61,012 bases of DNA from Treponema rectale (lineage in GTDB: Bacteria; Spirochaetota; Spirochaetia; Treponematales; Treponemataceae), in NCBI RefSeq assembly GCF_014202035.1, contig NZ_JACHFR010000003.1, positions 375,223-436,234 of the forward strand. Direction: 5' to 3'. Made by a program: the position numbers and the translations under genes. This document shows, in pieces, positions 8,337 to 17,587 of this stretch. Position 1 is the stretch's first letter, and the number at the start of each line of letters is the position of its first letter. The notes beneath the pieces are model-generated. The model was not told the DNA's origin, made no database searches, and worked only from the letters and a program-made list of their open reading frames with translations.

Positions 8337-9585
8337 TTGCGGCAAGGAAATCTTCAGTTTCTTTTTTATTCATTGCCCGGACGATTTTAATTCCTGAGTC
8401 GCTTGTCTGAATTTTTCCTTCAGGTGAGTCATCCCCTGCAATCTGAACGACTGGATTTTTTGGATCAGTAGGATTTGTGTCTACGACCTGTGCGATTTTT
8501 CCGTTAGAAAGATATACATATGAGCCTATAGGGAATATTGAAAGTGTGACAAGCAGTGCTTTCAGAACGATAGGGTCATATGCACTGTTTTCATTTTTAA
8601 GAAGTTCAACCATGGCTGCATAAGTGTTGCGTTCGTCTTTATAGCTTCTTGGAGCCGTAATTGCTTCAAAAGAACATGCAACGGAAATGATCTTTGAGTA
8701 AAGTGAAATTTTATCACCTGTAATATGACGCGGATAACCGGATCCGTTTTCTCTTTCGTGATGTTCAAGAGCTGCAAGCTGTATACTCAGCGGAAAGTTT
8801 GCTTCTTTGAGAATGTTGTAGCTGATGATCGGATGGGTATTCATCTGAGCCTTTTCGCTGGCTGTAAGTTTATGATCCTTGAGATAATACTGAGGAGGAA
8901 TTCTGATCTGTCCGATTTCATGAAGGATTGTTGCCGTTGCAAGTTCAACAAGTTTTTCTTCAGGCATGTTGAGCCTTATGGAAATTGCTGTAGCAATAAC
9001 TGCTGAGCGTATGGAGTGACTGATGATCATGTTTTTTACATAACTTTCTTCACTTGGCGAAACCCTGAGTACGCTCTGCTGGTTCTGCCGTATAAATTTT
9101 ACGAACTTTCCGACGGTTTCAGTAATTTCCCTTATGTTAAGTTTTTTATGAGTAGCATAGTGCATGTAAATCCAGTGAATGTAGGACATATACTGATTGT
9201 ATACATTTCTTACAGCTTCTATTTTGTTTTCTTTTTCATTTTCTGCAGCAATAGTCAGTTCTGCCAGTTTTGTCTTTATTGCAGTGAGGGCAGGGTTTTC
9301 TTCTTCATCGATAAAATCTGAGGTTATGTCAGAAGTTTCCATGGAAATTTCTGAGCTGCGTTCTTTTGTTTCAGGAACAGTTTTTTCTTGAGGCTTATCA
9401 TTAAAGATGGAAACATTGCCTTCCTCTACCTGTTCAACTTCAGTAAACTGCCATTCCTTTAGGGCAGCAATAAGTTCCTGAGTCATCGGACACGGCGGCA
9501 TGCATACCAGAAAGAGAGAGTCAAGTTTAATTTTGGTTTTGTAATTGTAGTCAGGTTTTAATGAATCTATCTGAAGATTTTCCAT
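8326..9585 (-). CDS. HD-GYP-domain protein, metal site altered
   Basis: 419 residues. The N-terminal 110 residues are acidic and low in complexity. A helical linker follows, and the HD-GYP domain runs from about residue 185. HD-GYP enzymes hydrolyse cyclic di-GMP at a two- or three-metal site. Here His190, His251, His275-His276 and the GSGYP loop (281-285) are visible, but the eponymous HD reads His222-Glu223 within HEIGQ, where HDIGK is usual. The C-terminal 80 residues resemble the small beta domain that often follows HD-GYP (IGSYVYLSNGKIAQVV). The ATG at 9585 is preferred over the upstream GTG because GAGG lies 6 nt before it. Confidence 0.88.
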   Translation of the reverse strand: MENLQIDSLKPDYNYKTKIKLDSLFLVCMPPCPMTQELIAALKEWQFTEVEQVEEGNVSIFNDKPQEKTVPETKERSSEISMETSDITSDFIDEEENPALTAIKTKLAELTIAAENEKENKIEAVRNVYNQYMSYIHWIYMHYATHKKLNIREITETVGKFVKFIRQNQQSVLRVSPSEESYVKNMIISHSIRSAVIATAISIRLNMPEEKLVELATATILHEIGQIRIPPQYYLKDHKLTASEKAQMNTHPIISYNILKEANFPLSIQLAALEHHERENGSGYPRHITGDKISLYSKIISVACSFEAITAPRSYKDERNTYAAMVELLKNENSAYDPIVLKALLVTLSIFPIGSYVYLSNGKIAQVVDTNPTDPKNPVVQIAGDDSPEGKIQTSDSGIKIVRAMNKKETEDFLAAMKK

Positions 9586-9647
9586 ACAGCACCTCACTCT
9601 TCATTATCGGCAGGAAAGCTTTTGAACTTTAATCTGAGGAGTCTTTT

Positions 9648-9688
9648 TAAAACAAAGAAAAGGCCTGAGGAAAACTTCCTCCAGGCCT
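9648..9688 (-). terminator. Terminator for the minus-strand MAF/PBP/lepB operon
   Basis: A hairpin AGGCCTG-AGGAA / TTCCTCCAGGCCT (9661-9688, one bulged base). On the minus strand it is followed by TTTCTTTGTTTTAAAA. It lies about 180 nt beyond the stop of the last gene of the operon and just ahead of the HD-GYP gene. Confidence 0.75.
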
Positions 9689-9869
9689 CTTCGTATGGAG
9701 ATCTGAAATACATGATGCACGGGCGTCTGGATGTCGTAATGACCGTCCGTACCGCATGGTCAGTCAATTCTCAGTGTGACTGCTATCACAGTACTCTTTT
9801 ATTATCGGGATGAGTAAAAAAAACATAAGCATTTTTTTAAGGAAATGTATCTTTTTTTGTAAACTTTTT
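9689..9869. other. Intergenic stretch with a CRP-like palindrome
   Basis: No convincing gene. A short open frame (ATG at 9739, stop 9811-9813) has no ribosome site and no gene downstream. The notable element is TGTGA-N6-TCACA at 9775-9790, a perfect match to the CRP half-site arrangement, about 190 nt upstream of the HD-GYP start codon. Confidence 0.5.
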
Positions 9870-11699
9870 TTAACAGTCTTTAAGCTGGCTGAGATAAGCC
9901 CTGCAGGCTTTCAGAATGCATTCATAGACAATTCCGGAATATTCAAACTGTCGGATGTTTTTATCCTCTGACAGATTCGTGCACAGGCTGTCCAGCTGTT
10001 CTTTTGTCGGAAATACAAGTGCAGCTGCATTTTTTGCGGAAGATGTGAGTATTTTTCTGTCAATGCCGTCAAGTTTCATAAAAACAGAAGACAGGTTGAG
10101 CTGTTTATGCTTTTTCAGCGTTGTAACTGCATTTCTGCACAGGGAATAGCCTTCTTCTGCTGTCTGAATGAGAAAATCAAGGTTTTCTGTAAAGCTTTCA
10201 AGTACTGTATCAAAAGCCGGAGTATTGTTTTCTTTAAGCTGCCGTTTTATCGAAAGATTCTGGGCAGTTGCTTTGATGTAAAATTCTGAGCGTTTTGTTC
10301 CCAGGTCTTCAAGCTTAAGGAATTCTTCGATTGAGAAAGGGGTAATTCCGTTTATTGCAAGGCTTTCTTTAGTAAGTGAATATGTTTTCTGTCCTGAATT
10401 TTCGGCATTTTTACAGGAGGCTTCAAACCAGGAAGAAAAAATACTCATCCGTAAATCCGTGAGAATTTCTTTCTGATCGTAATTTACGGCTTTTTTAAGA
10501 GGTGCACTCATTATGTAATTTGCACTGAATGTTTCAGCCGGAGTCATTCTGTCTGAAGTTACGTGGGCTTTCTCTTCAAACTGAGAACCTTTTATATGTG
10601 TCTGCTTACCGGGAAACCCCAGATCAAGGGCAGCCATGAAGATCTGTTTAGCCCCGCAGTATCTTGCAAAATCCCAGGCAACGGTTGCAACGCTTCCGCC
10701 TGCTCCAAGCCTGCCTTTTTCTCCCAGAAGGTTTTCAAAATATTTTCCCATGGGAAAATTTGATGAACACAGTATTGTTTCTTTACAGTTGAATCTAAGC
10801 ACGGAAGGGTAGACCGCACTTTCTGCAATGAGAATTGATTCAGGTGCAGAAAGAAATTCTAAATGAAGCGCGCAGATATACTGAGGATCAACCAGAACAA
10901 CAAAGTCCGGCTGGATATCATTGGCCAGAAGTGCATGGAGTGCCGTGTCGACGCATACAATAATGCTTTTTTTCTTTATTTCCTTCAGGTATGGAATAAG
11001 CGTTTCAAGACTTGGACCTGCTGCAATTACAGTAAAGGGAAGGTTTCCTGCTGTCTGGTGAAATTTATTCACTCCGTCCAGGGTAAAACTGTATCTGAGG
11101 TTTTTGCAGCTGTTCTTAAGCCAGAGGGATGAAAATTTTTCCAGAGTTTTTGTGTTTACCTTTTCCCGCTCGGCAGTTTTTTTTACAGACTGAATTATTG
11201 TGGCGTACCATTCACGATTTTTCTGGATAAGATTTGGAAATGCAAATATTTTTATTTTAGAGGCCGGGTAGTTTTTAATTACTGAAGAAGCGTTTTCTGT
11301 ATCTTCTGTGAGGACTATGGCAAGCTTTTTATGGGTAAAGAGTTTTTCAAGATTTCTTGATTTCAGGGCTGAAAAAAAAGTTCCCTGATCTTTTTCTACA
11401 ATAATTATGTTTGCGTCAGGATGTTTTTCTGCAAATACTTCAGGAGCGTAAAGAAGTCCGCAGCCTAAAAAAAGCGCCGTTTCATGAAGGTCTTCATCAA
11501 AATCTTCCGTCAGTTTTTCTGCTTCTGAAGACGGATTGTATCTGGAGTGAAGCCACAGTCCGTTTTCACAGGCAGTTAGTTCACCGTTTTTTGCAGGAGA
11601 GAGAACTGTAGTTTCAGAAGGTTTTCTGTCCGTAATCTCATATAGTGCAGGAAATCTCTGTCTGAAAAATTCAAGATTAGTGTTCAAGATAGAGTTCAA
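9870..11699 (-). CDS. DUF115 / motility-accessory-factor (MAF) glycosyltransferase-like protein
   Basis: 609 residues, the usual size for MAF proteins. The central DUF115 domain is recognised by LPFTVIAAGPSLETLIPYLKE, followed by IIVCVDTALHALLANDIQPDFVVLVDPQ, near residues 222-275. MAF proteins in Campylobacter, Helicobacter and Clostridium transfer nonulosonic acids to flagellin; treponeme periplasmic flagella are also glycosylated, so a flagellar role is likely but inferred. The N-terminal domain is unassigned. The gene starts at a TTG inside the end of the PBP gene (23-nt overlap), so the frame of the start is uncertain by a few codons (another TTG at 11687). It is the last gene of lepB-pbp-maf. 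Confidence 0.82.
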   Translation of the reverse strand: MNSILNTNLEFFRQRFPALYEITDRKPSETTVLSPAKNGELTACENGLWLHSRYNPSSEAEKLTEDFDEDLHETALFLGCGLLYAPEVFAEKHPDANIIIVEKDQGTFFSALKSRNLEKLFTHKKLAIVLTEDTENASSVIKNYPASKIKIFAFPNLIQKNREWYATIIQSVKKTAEREKVNTKTLEKFSSLWLKNSCKNLRYSFTLDGVNKFHQTAGNLPFTVIAAGPSLETLIPYLKEIKKKSIIVCVDTALHALLANDIQPDFVVLVDPQYICALHLEFLSAPESILIAESAVYPSVLRFNCKETILCSSNFPMGKYFENLLGEKGRLGAGGSVATVAWDFARYCGAKQIFMAALDLGFPGKQTHIKGSQFEEKAHVTSDRMTPAETFSANYIMSAPLKKAVNYDQKEILTDLRMSIFSSWFEASCKNAENSGQKTYSLTKESLAINGITPFSIEEFLKLEDLGTKRSEFYIKATAQNLSIKRQLKENNTPAFDTVLESFTENLDFLIQTAEEGYSLCRNAVTTLKKHKQLNLSSVFMKLDGIDRKILTSSAKNAAALVFPTKEQLDSLCTNLSEDKNIRQFEYSGIVYECILKACRAYLSQLKDC

Positions 11700-13587
11700 T
11701 GGTCATGTCCTTTGTTACCGGGCTTCCTGCAGGAGGATTCTGTCTTACGACCCATCCTTCCCCGTGTATTTCAAATTTGATGGTTCCTGATTTCAGCAGA
11801 GAAAGAAGGTCTCGCTTTGGTCTTCCTGTAAAATCCGGAACTGATGCTTCAACCTGTATCGGACTGGAGCCTTCTATAGTGACGTAGCCGGAATGCTCAA
11901 AGGAAGGTGCCTGGTCTCTGTCCATGCCGAGATAGTCTATTATTTCATCAGCTGCCTGTGCGATTACAGGAGCAACGATACGTCCTGCGTAGGTTTCTCC
12001 TTTTGGCTTTTCTATGACGATGTAGAGAACTATTTCAGGATTTTCTACCGGAAAAACAGCTATGCAGTTAGGAATAAAGTCCGTCGTGCTGTATTTTCCT
12101 GTTGAAAGGTCTGTCATCTGGGCTGTCCCTGTCTTTACGCCTATGGAAATGTCTTTCAGGGAGGCTTTTGTTCCCGTACCGCTTCTGGCTGTGGTTTCCA
12201 TGCATTCGAGGATATATCTGGCAGTTGATTCACTTATTACCCGTTCTCCGGGAGCCGTTTCGTGGGTATAGGTGGTTGTTCCTTCTGCATCCGTTATTCT
12301 GTGGATGAAAGTAAGGGGAACCTTGATGCCTCTGTTTGCTATGACGGTAGCTGCCTGAACGACCTGGAGTGCGCTTACGGAAACTTCCTGTCCTATTGAG
12401 ATGGTTGGCTTTGATCTTCCTGACCAGAGCCGGTCATTCTGATCCTTGAGTATTCCTTTTGTTTCAGACGGCAGTTCGACACCGGTTTTTTCTCCGAATC
12501 CGAACTTATGCAGGTATTTCAGGAAGGTGTCTGTATTTATTGTCTCACTCATCTGCGCCAGGGCATCGTTACAGGAGTATTTCAGGGCATCTTTTGCAGT
12601 AACATATCCGTGGCTGGAAAGGCATTTGATTGAGATTCTTTCTCCTCCTGAGGTTTTTCTTGAATAGATTCCGTCACATTTGAAACTGTCATCAGGGGTT
12701 ATTGATCCGTTTTCAAGAAATGCTGCTACTGAAAATATTTTGAAAACACTGCCCGGTTCATAAACTGTTACTGCAGGTCTGTCGATTCTGTATTCCGCAG
12801 GGTATGAGGTATAGTCATTCAGGTTTGCAGAAGGAAGGCTTATGTATGACAGAATTTCTCCCGTTCTGGCGTAAGAAGCAATGAGCATTACGCTTTCGGC
12901 CTGATGTTCATTCATTGCCTGCGCTGCAATCTGTTCAAGCTTATACTGAAGGGAAGAGTCTATGGTCAGGTATACGTTCTGGGTTGAACGCAGCTTTTCT
13001 TCGTCTGTACCCTCAGTTTTTCCGTCTGTCTCTTTATTTGAGGACAGCAGTGCGTTCTGGCTGAGCTCTATTCCTGAGAGCCCGTTTCCTTCCGTTCCCA
13101 TGTAGCCTATAAGCTGGCTTGCCAGTGCATTTTCAGGATAGATGCGTCCGGGAACCTTGTCCATTCTCCAGAAACTTCTGTAGTTTTTTTCTGCAAACAT
13201 GTCCGTAAGGGCATTGTGTTCATCCTGTGTAATGCGTTTTTTCAGTACGGTGGAAGGACTTTCTTTAGTATTTTCTATTTTTTCAACAGCTGCCTTTTCG
13301 TCGATGTCAATTATTGCTGCTATATCTTTTACAAACTGTTCCGGTGAAGGTACGTTCTTTGAAGTTACTGAAAGCGTGTAAAATGTAGTCTGGACTGCAA
13401 GAGGCTTTCCGTTTCTGTCTACGATTGAACCGCGGGCATGGTTCTTTTCTGCGGTCCGTTCCGTAACCGGAACTTTTTTCATGAATGACAGGTGAGCGAA
13501 ACTCCATATTGTGTATCCCGTAAAAAGTACGAATGCCGAAAGTACGGTAATGAAGCGCTTTTTGTGAAAAAATCCGTTTACCTGCAT
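11677..13587 (-). CDS. ftsI: Class B penicillin-binding protein (FtsI/PBP2 type) with PASTA domain
   Basis: 636 residues. A membrane anchor (about 12-32) is followed by the dimerisation/pedestal region (GSIVDRNGKPLAVQ, about 53-66) and the transpeptidase domain. Active-site motifs are intact: Ser280-x-x-Lys283 (PGSVFK), Ser338-Cys-Asn340 and Lys485-Thr-Gly487. It crosslinks peptidoglycan in the periplasm, most probably at division. The last 70 residues form one PASTA domain (PDFTGRPKRDLLSLL to GSPVTKDMTIELY), which is less common in diderms than in Gram-positives. It overlaps lepB by 10 nt upstream and the MAF gene by 23 nt downstream. The symbol is a family-level assignment; an elongation-type PBP cannot be excluded. 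Confidence 0.92.
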   Translation of the reverse strand: MQVNGFFHKKRFITVLSAFVLFTGYTIWSFAHLSFMKKVPVTERTAEKNHARGSIVDRNGKPLAVQTTFYTLSVTSKNVPSPEQFVKDIAAIIDIDEKAAVEKIENTKESPSTVLKKRITQDEHNALTDMFAEKNYRSFWRMDKVPGRIYPENALASQLIGYMGTEGNGLSGIELSQNALLSSNKETDGKTEGTDEEKLRSTQNVYLTIDSSLQYKLEQIAAQAMNEHQAESVMLIASYARTGEILSYISLPSANLNDYTSYPAEYRIDRPAVTVYEPGSVFKIFSVAAFLENGSITPDDSFKCDGIYSRKTSGGERISIKCLSSHGYVTAKDALKYSCNDALAQMSETINTDTFLKYLHKFGFGEKTGVELPSETKGILKDQNDRLWSGRSKPTISIGQEVSVSALQVVQAATVIANRGIKVPLTFIHRITDAEGTTTYTHETAPGERVISESTARYILECMETTARSGTGTKASLKDISIGVKTGTAQMTDLSTGKYSTTDFIPNCIAVFPVENPEIVLYIVIEKPKGETYAGRIVAPVIAQAADEIIDYLGMDRDQAPSFEHSGYVTIEGSSPIQVEASVPDFTGRPKRDLLSLLKSGTIKFEIHGEGWVVRQNPPAGSPVTKDMTIELYLEH

Positions 13588-14087
13588 AAAACTCTGCCTA
13601 AAACGTTGTTTACCGGAACGAAACCGTAGTTTCTTGAGTCACTGGAAATTGCGAAGTTGTCTCCCAGTGCAAAAACTGTATTTTCCGGAACCGACGTATT
13701 GTTTTTTAGATTTTCGTATTGCTGTTTCGACAGCGGTACAGTAAGTCCGTTTACCTTTAGATTATAGCCCGAATCATAGGAATATTCCAGCGTATCACCG
13801 GCTGTGGCCACACATCTTTTTATTATCATGCGGTTATTGTACATGTAAACGATGATGTCATTCCTTTCTGGTCGTGACCAGTTGAAAAGGGTTCTGTCTG
13901 AAAACGGGATTACAAGTCCGTAGGATATTTTGTTTACTGTTATCGTTGAACCTGAATGAATCGCAGGTTCCATTGAAATTCCGGAGATTTTATAGAATTC
14001 AATTACAAAAAGCTTGAGTATTATTGCTGCTGCCAGGGTTATTATCAGTATTTTTATGATGAAGTTTAATATGATTTCTTTTTTCAT
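13578..14087 (-). CDS. lepB: Signal peptidase I
   Basis: 169 residues, short but complete. A single N-terminal membrane segment (about 8-28) is followed by the catalytic domain: Ser38 in SGISMEP (box B), Lys90 in MIIKRCVATAGD (box D), and the box E motif LGDNFAISSDSRNYG. It cleaves signal peptides at the outer face of the inner membrane. It heads the minus-strand operon with the PBP and MAF genes, with a 10-nt overlap to the PBP. Another treponeme lepB copy elsewhere is possible because some genomes carry several. Confidence 0.95.
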   Translation of the reverse strand: MKKEIILNFIIKILIITLAAAIILKLFVIEFYKISGISMEPAIHSGSTITVNKISYGLVIPFSDRTLFNWSRPERNDIIVYMYNNRMIIKRCVATAGDTLEYSYDSGYNLKVNGLTVPLSKQQYENLKNNTSVPENTVFALGDNFAISSDSRNYGFVPVNNVLGRVLCR

Positions 14088-14146
14088 AGACTGTCTTTCG
14101 GTTAATAATTCTAATATGTAAAAATATTTGTGTCGATAATGAATAT

Positions 14147-15340
14147 ATGGAAATATTTAACTGTTCGTCACAAATGTCATTTTCAAAATCTTATTCAGGA
14201 AGAAACAGAATTGCCCGTTCTTTCAGCCGTACTGCATCATTCCCTGTCAGACTGAATTTTGCAAATATAAAGGGCTCTGCTGCTGCATTCTTAAAAAAGC
14301 TCCGCATGGAAACAACTTCTGTCTGTGCGGCTGCCCTGCGTTCTGCCGGTTCTGCAGTGGTACGCTATGCTCCTTCATACTGGTGGATTCCCCTTTGTGC
14401 CGCAGCAACTGTTGCTCTTCCGGTATGCATAAGCAGTTATCTTGAAAAAAAGGCTGAGACTGCACTTCCTGTGGAATTTCTTGCTCCGGACATGGAGCGT
14501 ATTGACCGTATGATGAGTGAATTTGCCGACAGTTCATATTTTGATAATGAAGGAAATATTTTTGATGCCGACGGTATTTCTTCCGTTCAGACGGCAGCCG
14601 TAAGGGATCATGTTACTTATCAGACTTATACTGTAAAAAGCGGAGAATCGGTAAGTTCCATAAGCCGTAAATTCGGACTTTCAAATATTTCTACACTCAT
14701 TGCAGTAAATGGAATTACAAACGTACGTTCCCTGCGGGCAGGGCAGAAGCTTAAAGTTCCTTCATCAGACGGACTTATTCACACGGTACAGAAGGGAGAA
14801 ACTCTTGCCGGTCTTTCGGTAAAATATTCAGTTACAGTGGAAGATATTCTTGATGTTAATGAACTTGAATCAGAAGTTCTCAGTGTAGGGGAAAGTCTTT
14901 TTATTCCGGGTGCAAAGCTTGACAGCGTTACTCTTCAGAGGGCAATGGGAGAACTTTTTACAAAACCTATCCGTGCATCATGGCGCCTTACATCAAGATT
15001 CGGGCTGCGTCCGGATCCTTTTACCGGGGTTAAGTCCCGCCATTCCGGAATTGATATGGCATGTCCTACCGGAACTGCGATTTATTCTGCCCTCAGCGGA
15101 AAGGTAAGCTTTACCGGTTATTCAAGCATTTACGGAAACTATGTAATCATCAATCATTACGACGGATATCAGACTCTTTACGGACATATGAGCAAGATCA
15201 GCTGTAAAAAAGGTCAGAGCGTAACACAGGACACTAAGATTGGTCTTGTAGGTAATACCGGCTATTCTACTGGTCCTCACCTGCATTTCAGTGTCTATAA
15301 AAACGGAAAGCTTATTGACCCTCTTACACTTATAAAATAA
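14147..15340 (+). CDS. LysM-domain M23 metallopeptidase
   Basis: 397 residues. A membrane segment lies at about 77-96 (WWIPLCAAATVALPVCI), followed by two LysM domains (about 162-206, starting YTVKSGESVSSIS, and about 209-253, starting HTVQKGETLAGLS), and a C-terminal M23 zinc peptidase. Zinc and catalytic residues are intact: His299 and Asp303 (RHSGID), His347 (YGHMS), His378 and His380 (PHLHF). It probably cleaves peptidoglycan crosslinks in the periplasm, or activates amidases. It is 10 nt upstream of the propeller protein gene, so they form an operon. The ATG has no ribosome site, and a GATAAT box lies 6 nt upstream. Confidence 0.93.
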   Translation: MEIFNCSSQMSFSKSYSGRNRIARSFSRTASFPVRLNFANIKGSAAAFLKKLRMETTSVCAAALRSAGSAVVRYAPSYWWIPLCAAATVALPVCISSYLEKKAETALPVEFLAPDMERIDRMMSEFADSSYFDNEGNIFDADGISSVQTAAVRDHVTYQTYTVKSGESVSSISRKFGLSNISTLIAVNGITNVRSLRAGQKLKVPSSDGLIHTVQKGETLAGLSVKYSVTVEDILDVNELESEVLSVGESLFIPGAKLDSVTLQRAMGELFTKPIRASWRLTSRFGLRPDPFTGVKSRHSGIDMACPTGTAIYSALSGKVSFTGYSSIYGNYVIINHYDGYQTLYGHMSKISCKKGQSVTQDTKIGLVGNTGYSTGPHLHFSVYKNGKLIDPLTLIK

Positions 15341-15349
15341 GGTGAATGT

Positions 15350-17584
15350 ATGAAGAAGGTATTTTTTTCGGCTGCTGTTTTCATCAGTTCGCTTTTAGCT
15401 TATGGAGAGGCGTCTTTTTCAGGACTTGATCTTAATCAGAAAGACTCCCTTCTGTTTACCGTACATCAGAAGGTGCCGGGAGCAAGTGAGTATGATTCTC
15501 TTTTTACTGTAAATCTTGGTGAGGAAAAGATTTCCGGTGCTCCTGAACTGCTGACCTGCTTTCCGGAAAAAATGGAACTTCTTAATCAGAATGCCACCCT
15601 TCAGCTTAGAAACAGATACGGAACAGCCTGGTATTCTTTTGCCGATGATTCCCTTTCCTGGAAAACTGAAAGTGACCGCATTCCGGTGGAATATACGAAA
15701 ATTGGTGCCGTAAGTCCAAGTCCGGATGGAAAATGGCTCTGTTATGTAAACCAGACAAAGAATGCGCAGGGACAGCTTGTGCTTGTTGAGATAATGAGCG
15801 GAAAGTCCCATATTCTTGTTGATGAAAATCCCTTCAGGTATGATAGTGTCAACGTAAAGTGGGCTCCTGACAGTAAAGCCCTCCTGTATGAAAAAAACGG
15901 AGCTGTATATTTTATAACCCCTTCTTCTGCCTTTAAGAATGTAAATCTTCCTGAAGAGTACCGTAAAATCGGGGATGGATATATTTCAAGCGTACAGTGG
16001 ACGGGAAGTTCCTCCCTTTTGTATGTAAGCGGAGATATAATTTACAGTATTCGTGAAAATGAACTGTATACCAGAGGCCTGTATTCTTCCTTTGTTGGAA
16101 ACGGAACTATTGCGGGGCGTCTTCCTCAGGCTTTTAATCCTGCCTCAGATGAATTTTTCTGCGATGAAGATGGAAGACAGCTTGTCGTTATTACAGGCGG
16201 AAACTTTGTAAGTTATTATTCTGTCGGATCAGCAGGCTATGATTATGTTACCAGCCGCGGAATTTACCCTCTTACGGGAATAAAAGGTTCACCTCTCGGA
16301 TTTAAAGTGCTGTGGACTTCAGAGAGAAAACCCGTGCTGTGGATCGGAATGCTTTCTTTCAGTACAGGCAGGCGTACTGCAGCATTTTACTCCCTTTACG
16401 GAAAAAACGGCCGGATGGAACTTCTTCTGGATGTTCCGGAATCAACTGCTCCTGTTATATCTCCGGACGGAAAGCATGTGGCCTTTGCAGGAAACGATTC
16501 CGCTTTTGTCTATGATCTTACGGAGTGGAAGCTCTGCGGAAAAATCTCAGGCGAAAAAATCCTTTCGATTCTTTGGCTCACGAATTCGACTGTTGTAGCA
16601 GGCGGAGTGGAGACGGTTTCCCTTTATACAATGGATTATAAAACTCTTGCTTCTTCAAGTCAGGTACTGTTTCTTTCTTCTTCCGGAAGTCCTTTCTGGA
16701 ATGGAACTGAAATATGTTCTGAACTGTCGTCGAAAAAAACTTATTCCTGGAACCCTGAAAAAAAATCCTGGGTTCAAAGATCTTCACCGTCAGGCCGCGC
16801 ATTACCTTCTGAAAAAAATTCCCGGTACAGGGTATTCTTAGGTTCTTCCCAGAACAGGAATTTTACAAATTCCATTTATGTAAGGTCTCTGGCAGGAAAA
16901 GTCATTACCTATCCTGTTTTTGCTCAGACTGAGGTTCCCGTTAAAGAAAGGAAAATAAAAAAAGTTGCCCTTGTATTTGATGCAATGGAAAACGGTGAGG
17001 GTGTCGCAAGAATCCTCAGTGTATTAAACGAGTTTTCCATGAAGGGAACTTTTTTCTTTGACGGAGAGTTTATACGCAGGTATCCGGTAGAAACAAAACA
17101 GATTGTTGCTTCCGGAAGTGAATGTGCTTCAATTTTTTACAGTAGTGCGGATCTTTTGTCATCAAATTTTATAATCGATGCAGATTTTATAAAGCGCGGT
17201 CTTGCCCGTAATGAAGACGAATTCTTTCAGGTAACGGGAAAGGAACTTTCGCTTTTGTGGCATGCACCTTATTACAGTTCCAGCGACCTTATGAAAAAGG
17301 CGGCTGCTGAAGCCGGCTATACTTATGTAGAAGCATATTCCGGAATCAGGGACAGCGTTTCTTTTGAGGATGCAGCTGCTGATTCTAAAATAAAATATAT
17401 GAGTTCGTCCCAGCTTATCGATGCCATTGCAGAAAATTTGTATGACGGAATGATTATCAGTGTCAGTGTCGGTAAGTCCAGTGGCAGCAGAAAAGATTAT
17501 CTTTATGAAAATATTGATCTTCTCATTTCTGCCATACTTGATTCAGGCTGTCAGATTGTTGATGTTTCTGAACTTGTAAAATAA
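15350..17584 (+). CDS. Beta-propeller (TolB-like) protein fused to a degenerate polysaccharide-deacetylase domain
   Basis: 744 residues with an N-terminal signal peptide (KKVFFSAAVFISSLLAYGEA). Residues about 30-500 contain WD/TolB-type blades, seen as SPSPDGKWLCYV, APDSKALLYEKNG and SPDGKHVAFAGND. From about 540 the chain resembles a NodB deacetylase: KKVALVFDAMENGEGVARIL, then GTFFFDGEFIRRYP and WHAPYYSSSDLMKKAAAEAG. The catalytic NodB motifs are altered: TFDD reads VFDA and the H-x3-H metal motif is absent. It is therefore likely a carbohydrate-binding or scaffolding protein of the periplasm. It is co-transcribed with the M23 peptidase, consistent with a role in cell-wall remodelling. Confidence 0.75.
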   Translation: MKKVFFSAAVFISSLLAYGEASFSGLDLNQKDSLLFTVHQKVPGASEYDSLFTVNLGEEKISGAPELLTCFPEKMELLNQNATLQLRNRYGTAWYSFADDSLSWKTESDRIPVEYTKIGAVSPSPDGKWLCYVNQTKNAQGQLVLVEIMSGKSHILVDENPFRYDSVNVKWAPDSKALLYEKNGAVYFITPSSAFKNVNLPEEYRKIGDGYISSVQWTGSSSLLYVSGDIIYSIRENELYTRGLYSSFVGNGTIAGRLPQAFNPASDEFFCDEDGRQLVVITGGNFVSYYSVGSAGYDYVTSRGIYPLTGIKGSPLGFKVLWTSERKPVLWIGMLSFSTGRRTAAFYSLYGKNGRMELLLDVPESTAPVISPDGKHVAFAGNDSAFVYDLTEWKLCGKISGEKILSILWLTNSTVVAGGVETVSLYTMDYKTLASSSQVLFLSSSGSPFWNGTEICSELSSKKTYSWNPEKKSWVQRSSPSGRALPSEKNSRYRVFLGSSQNRNFTNSIYVRSLAGKVITYPVFAQTEVPVKERKIKKVALVFDAMENGEGVARILSVLNEFSMKGTFFFDGEFIRRYPVETKQIVASGSECASIFYSSADLLSSNFIIDADFIKRGLARNEDEFFQVTGKELSLLWHAPYYSSSDLMKKAAAEAGYTYVEAYSGIRDSVSFEDAAADSKIKYMSSSQLIDAIAENLYDGMIISVSVGKSSGSRKDYLYENIDLLISAILDSGCQIVDVSELVK

Positions 17585-17587
17585 AGT

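Noticed and set aside
9622-9813. 63-codon plus-strand open frame between the HD-GYP and MAF genes
   Set aside because: It runs through the minus-strand terminator hairpin, has no ribosome site and no downstream gene; only its last part is mentioned as a possible relic.
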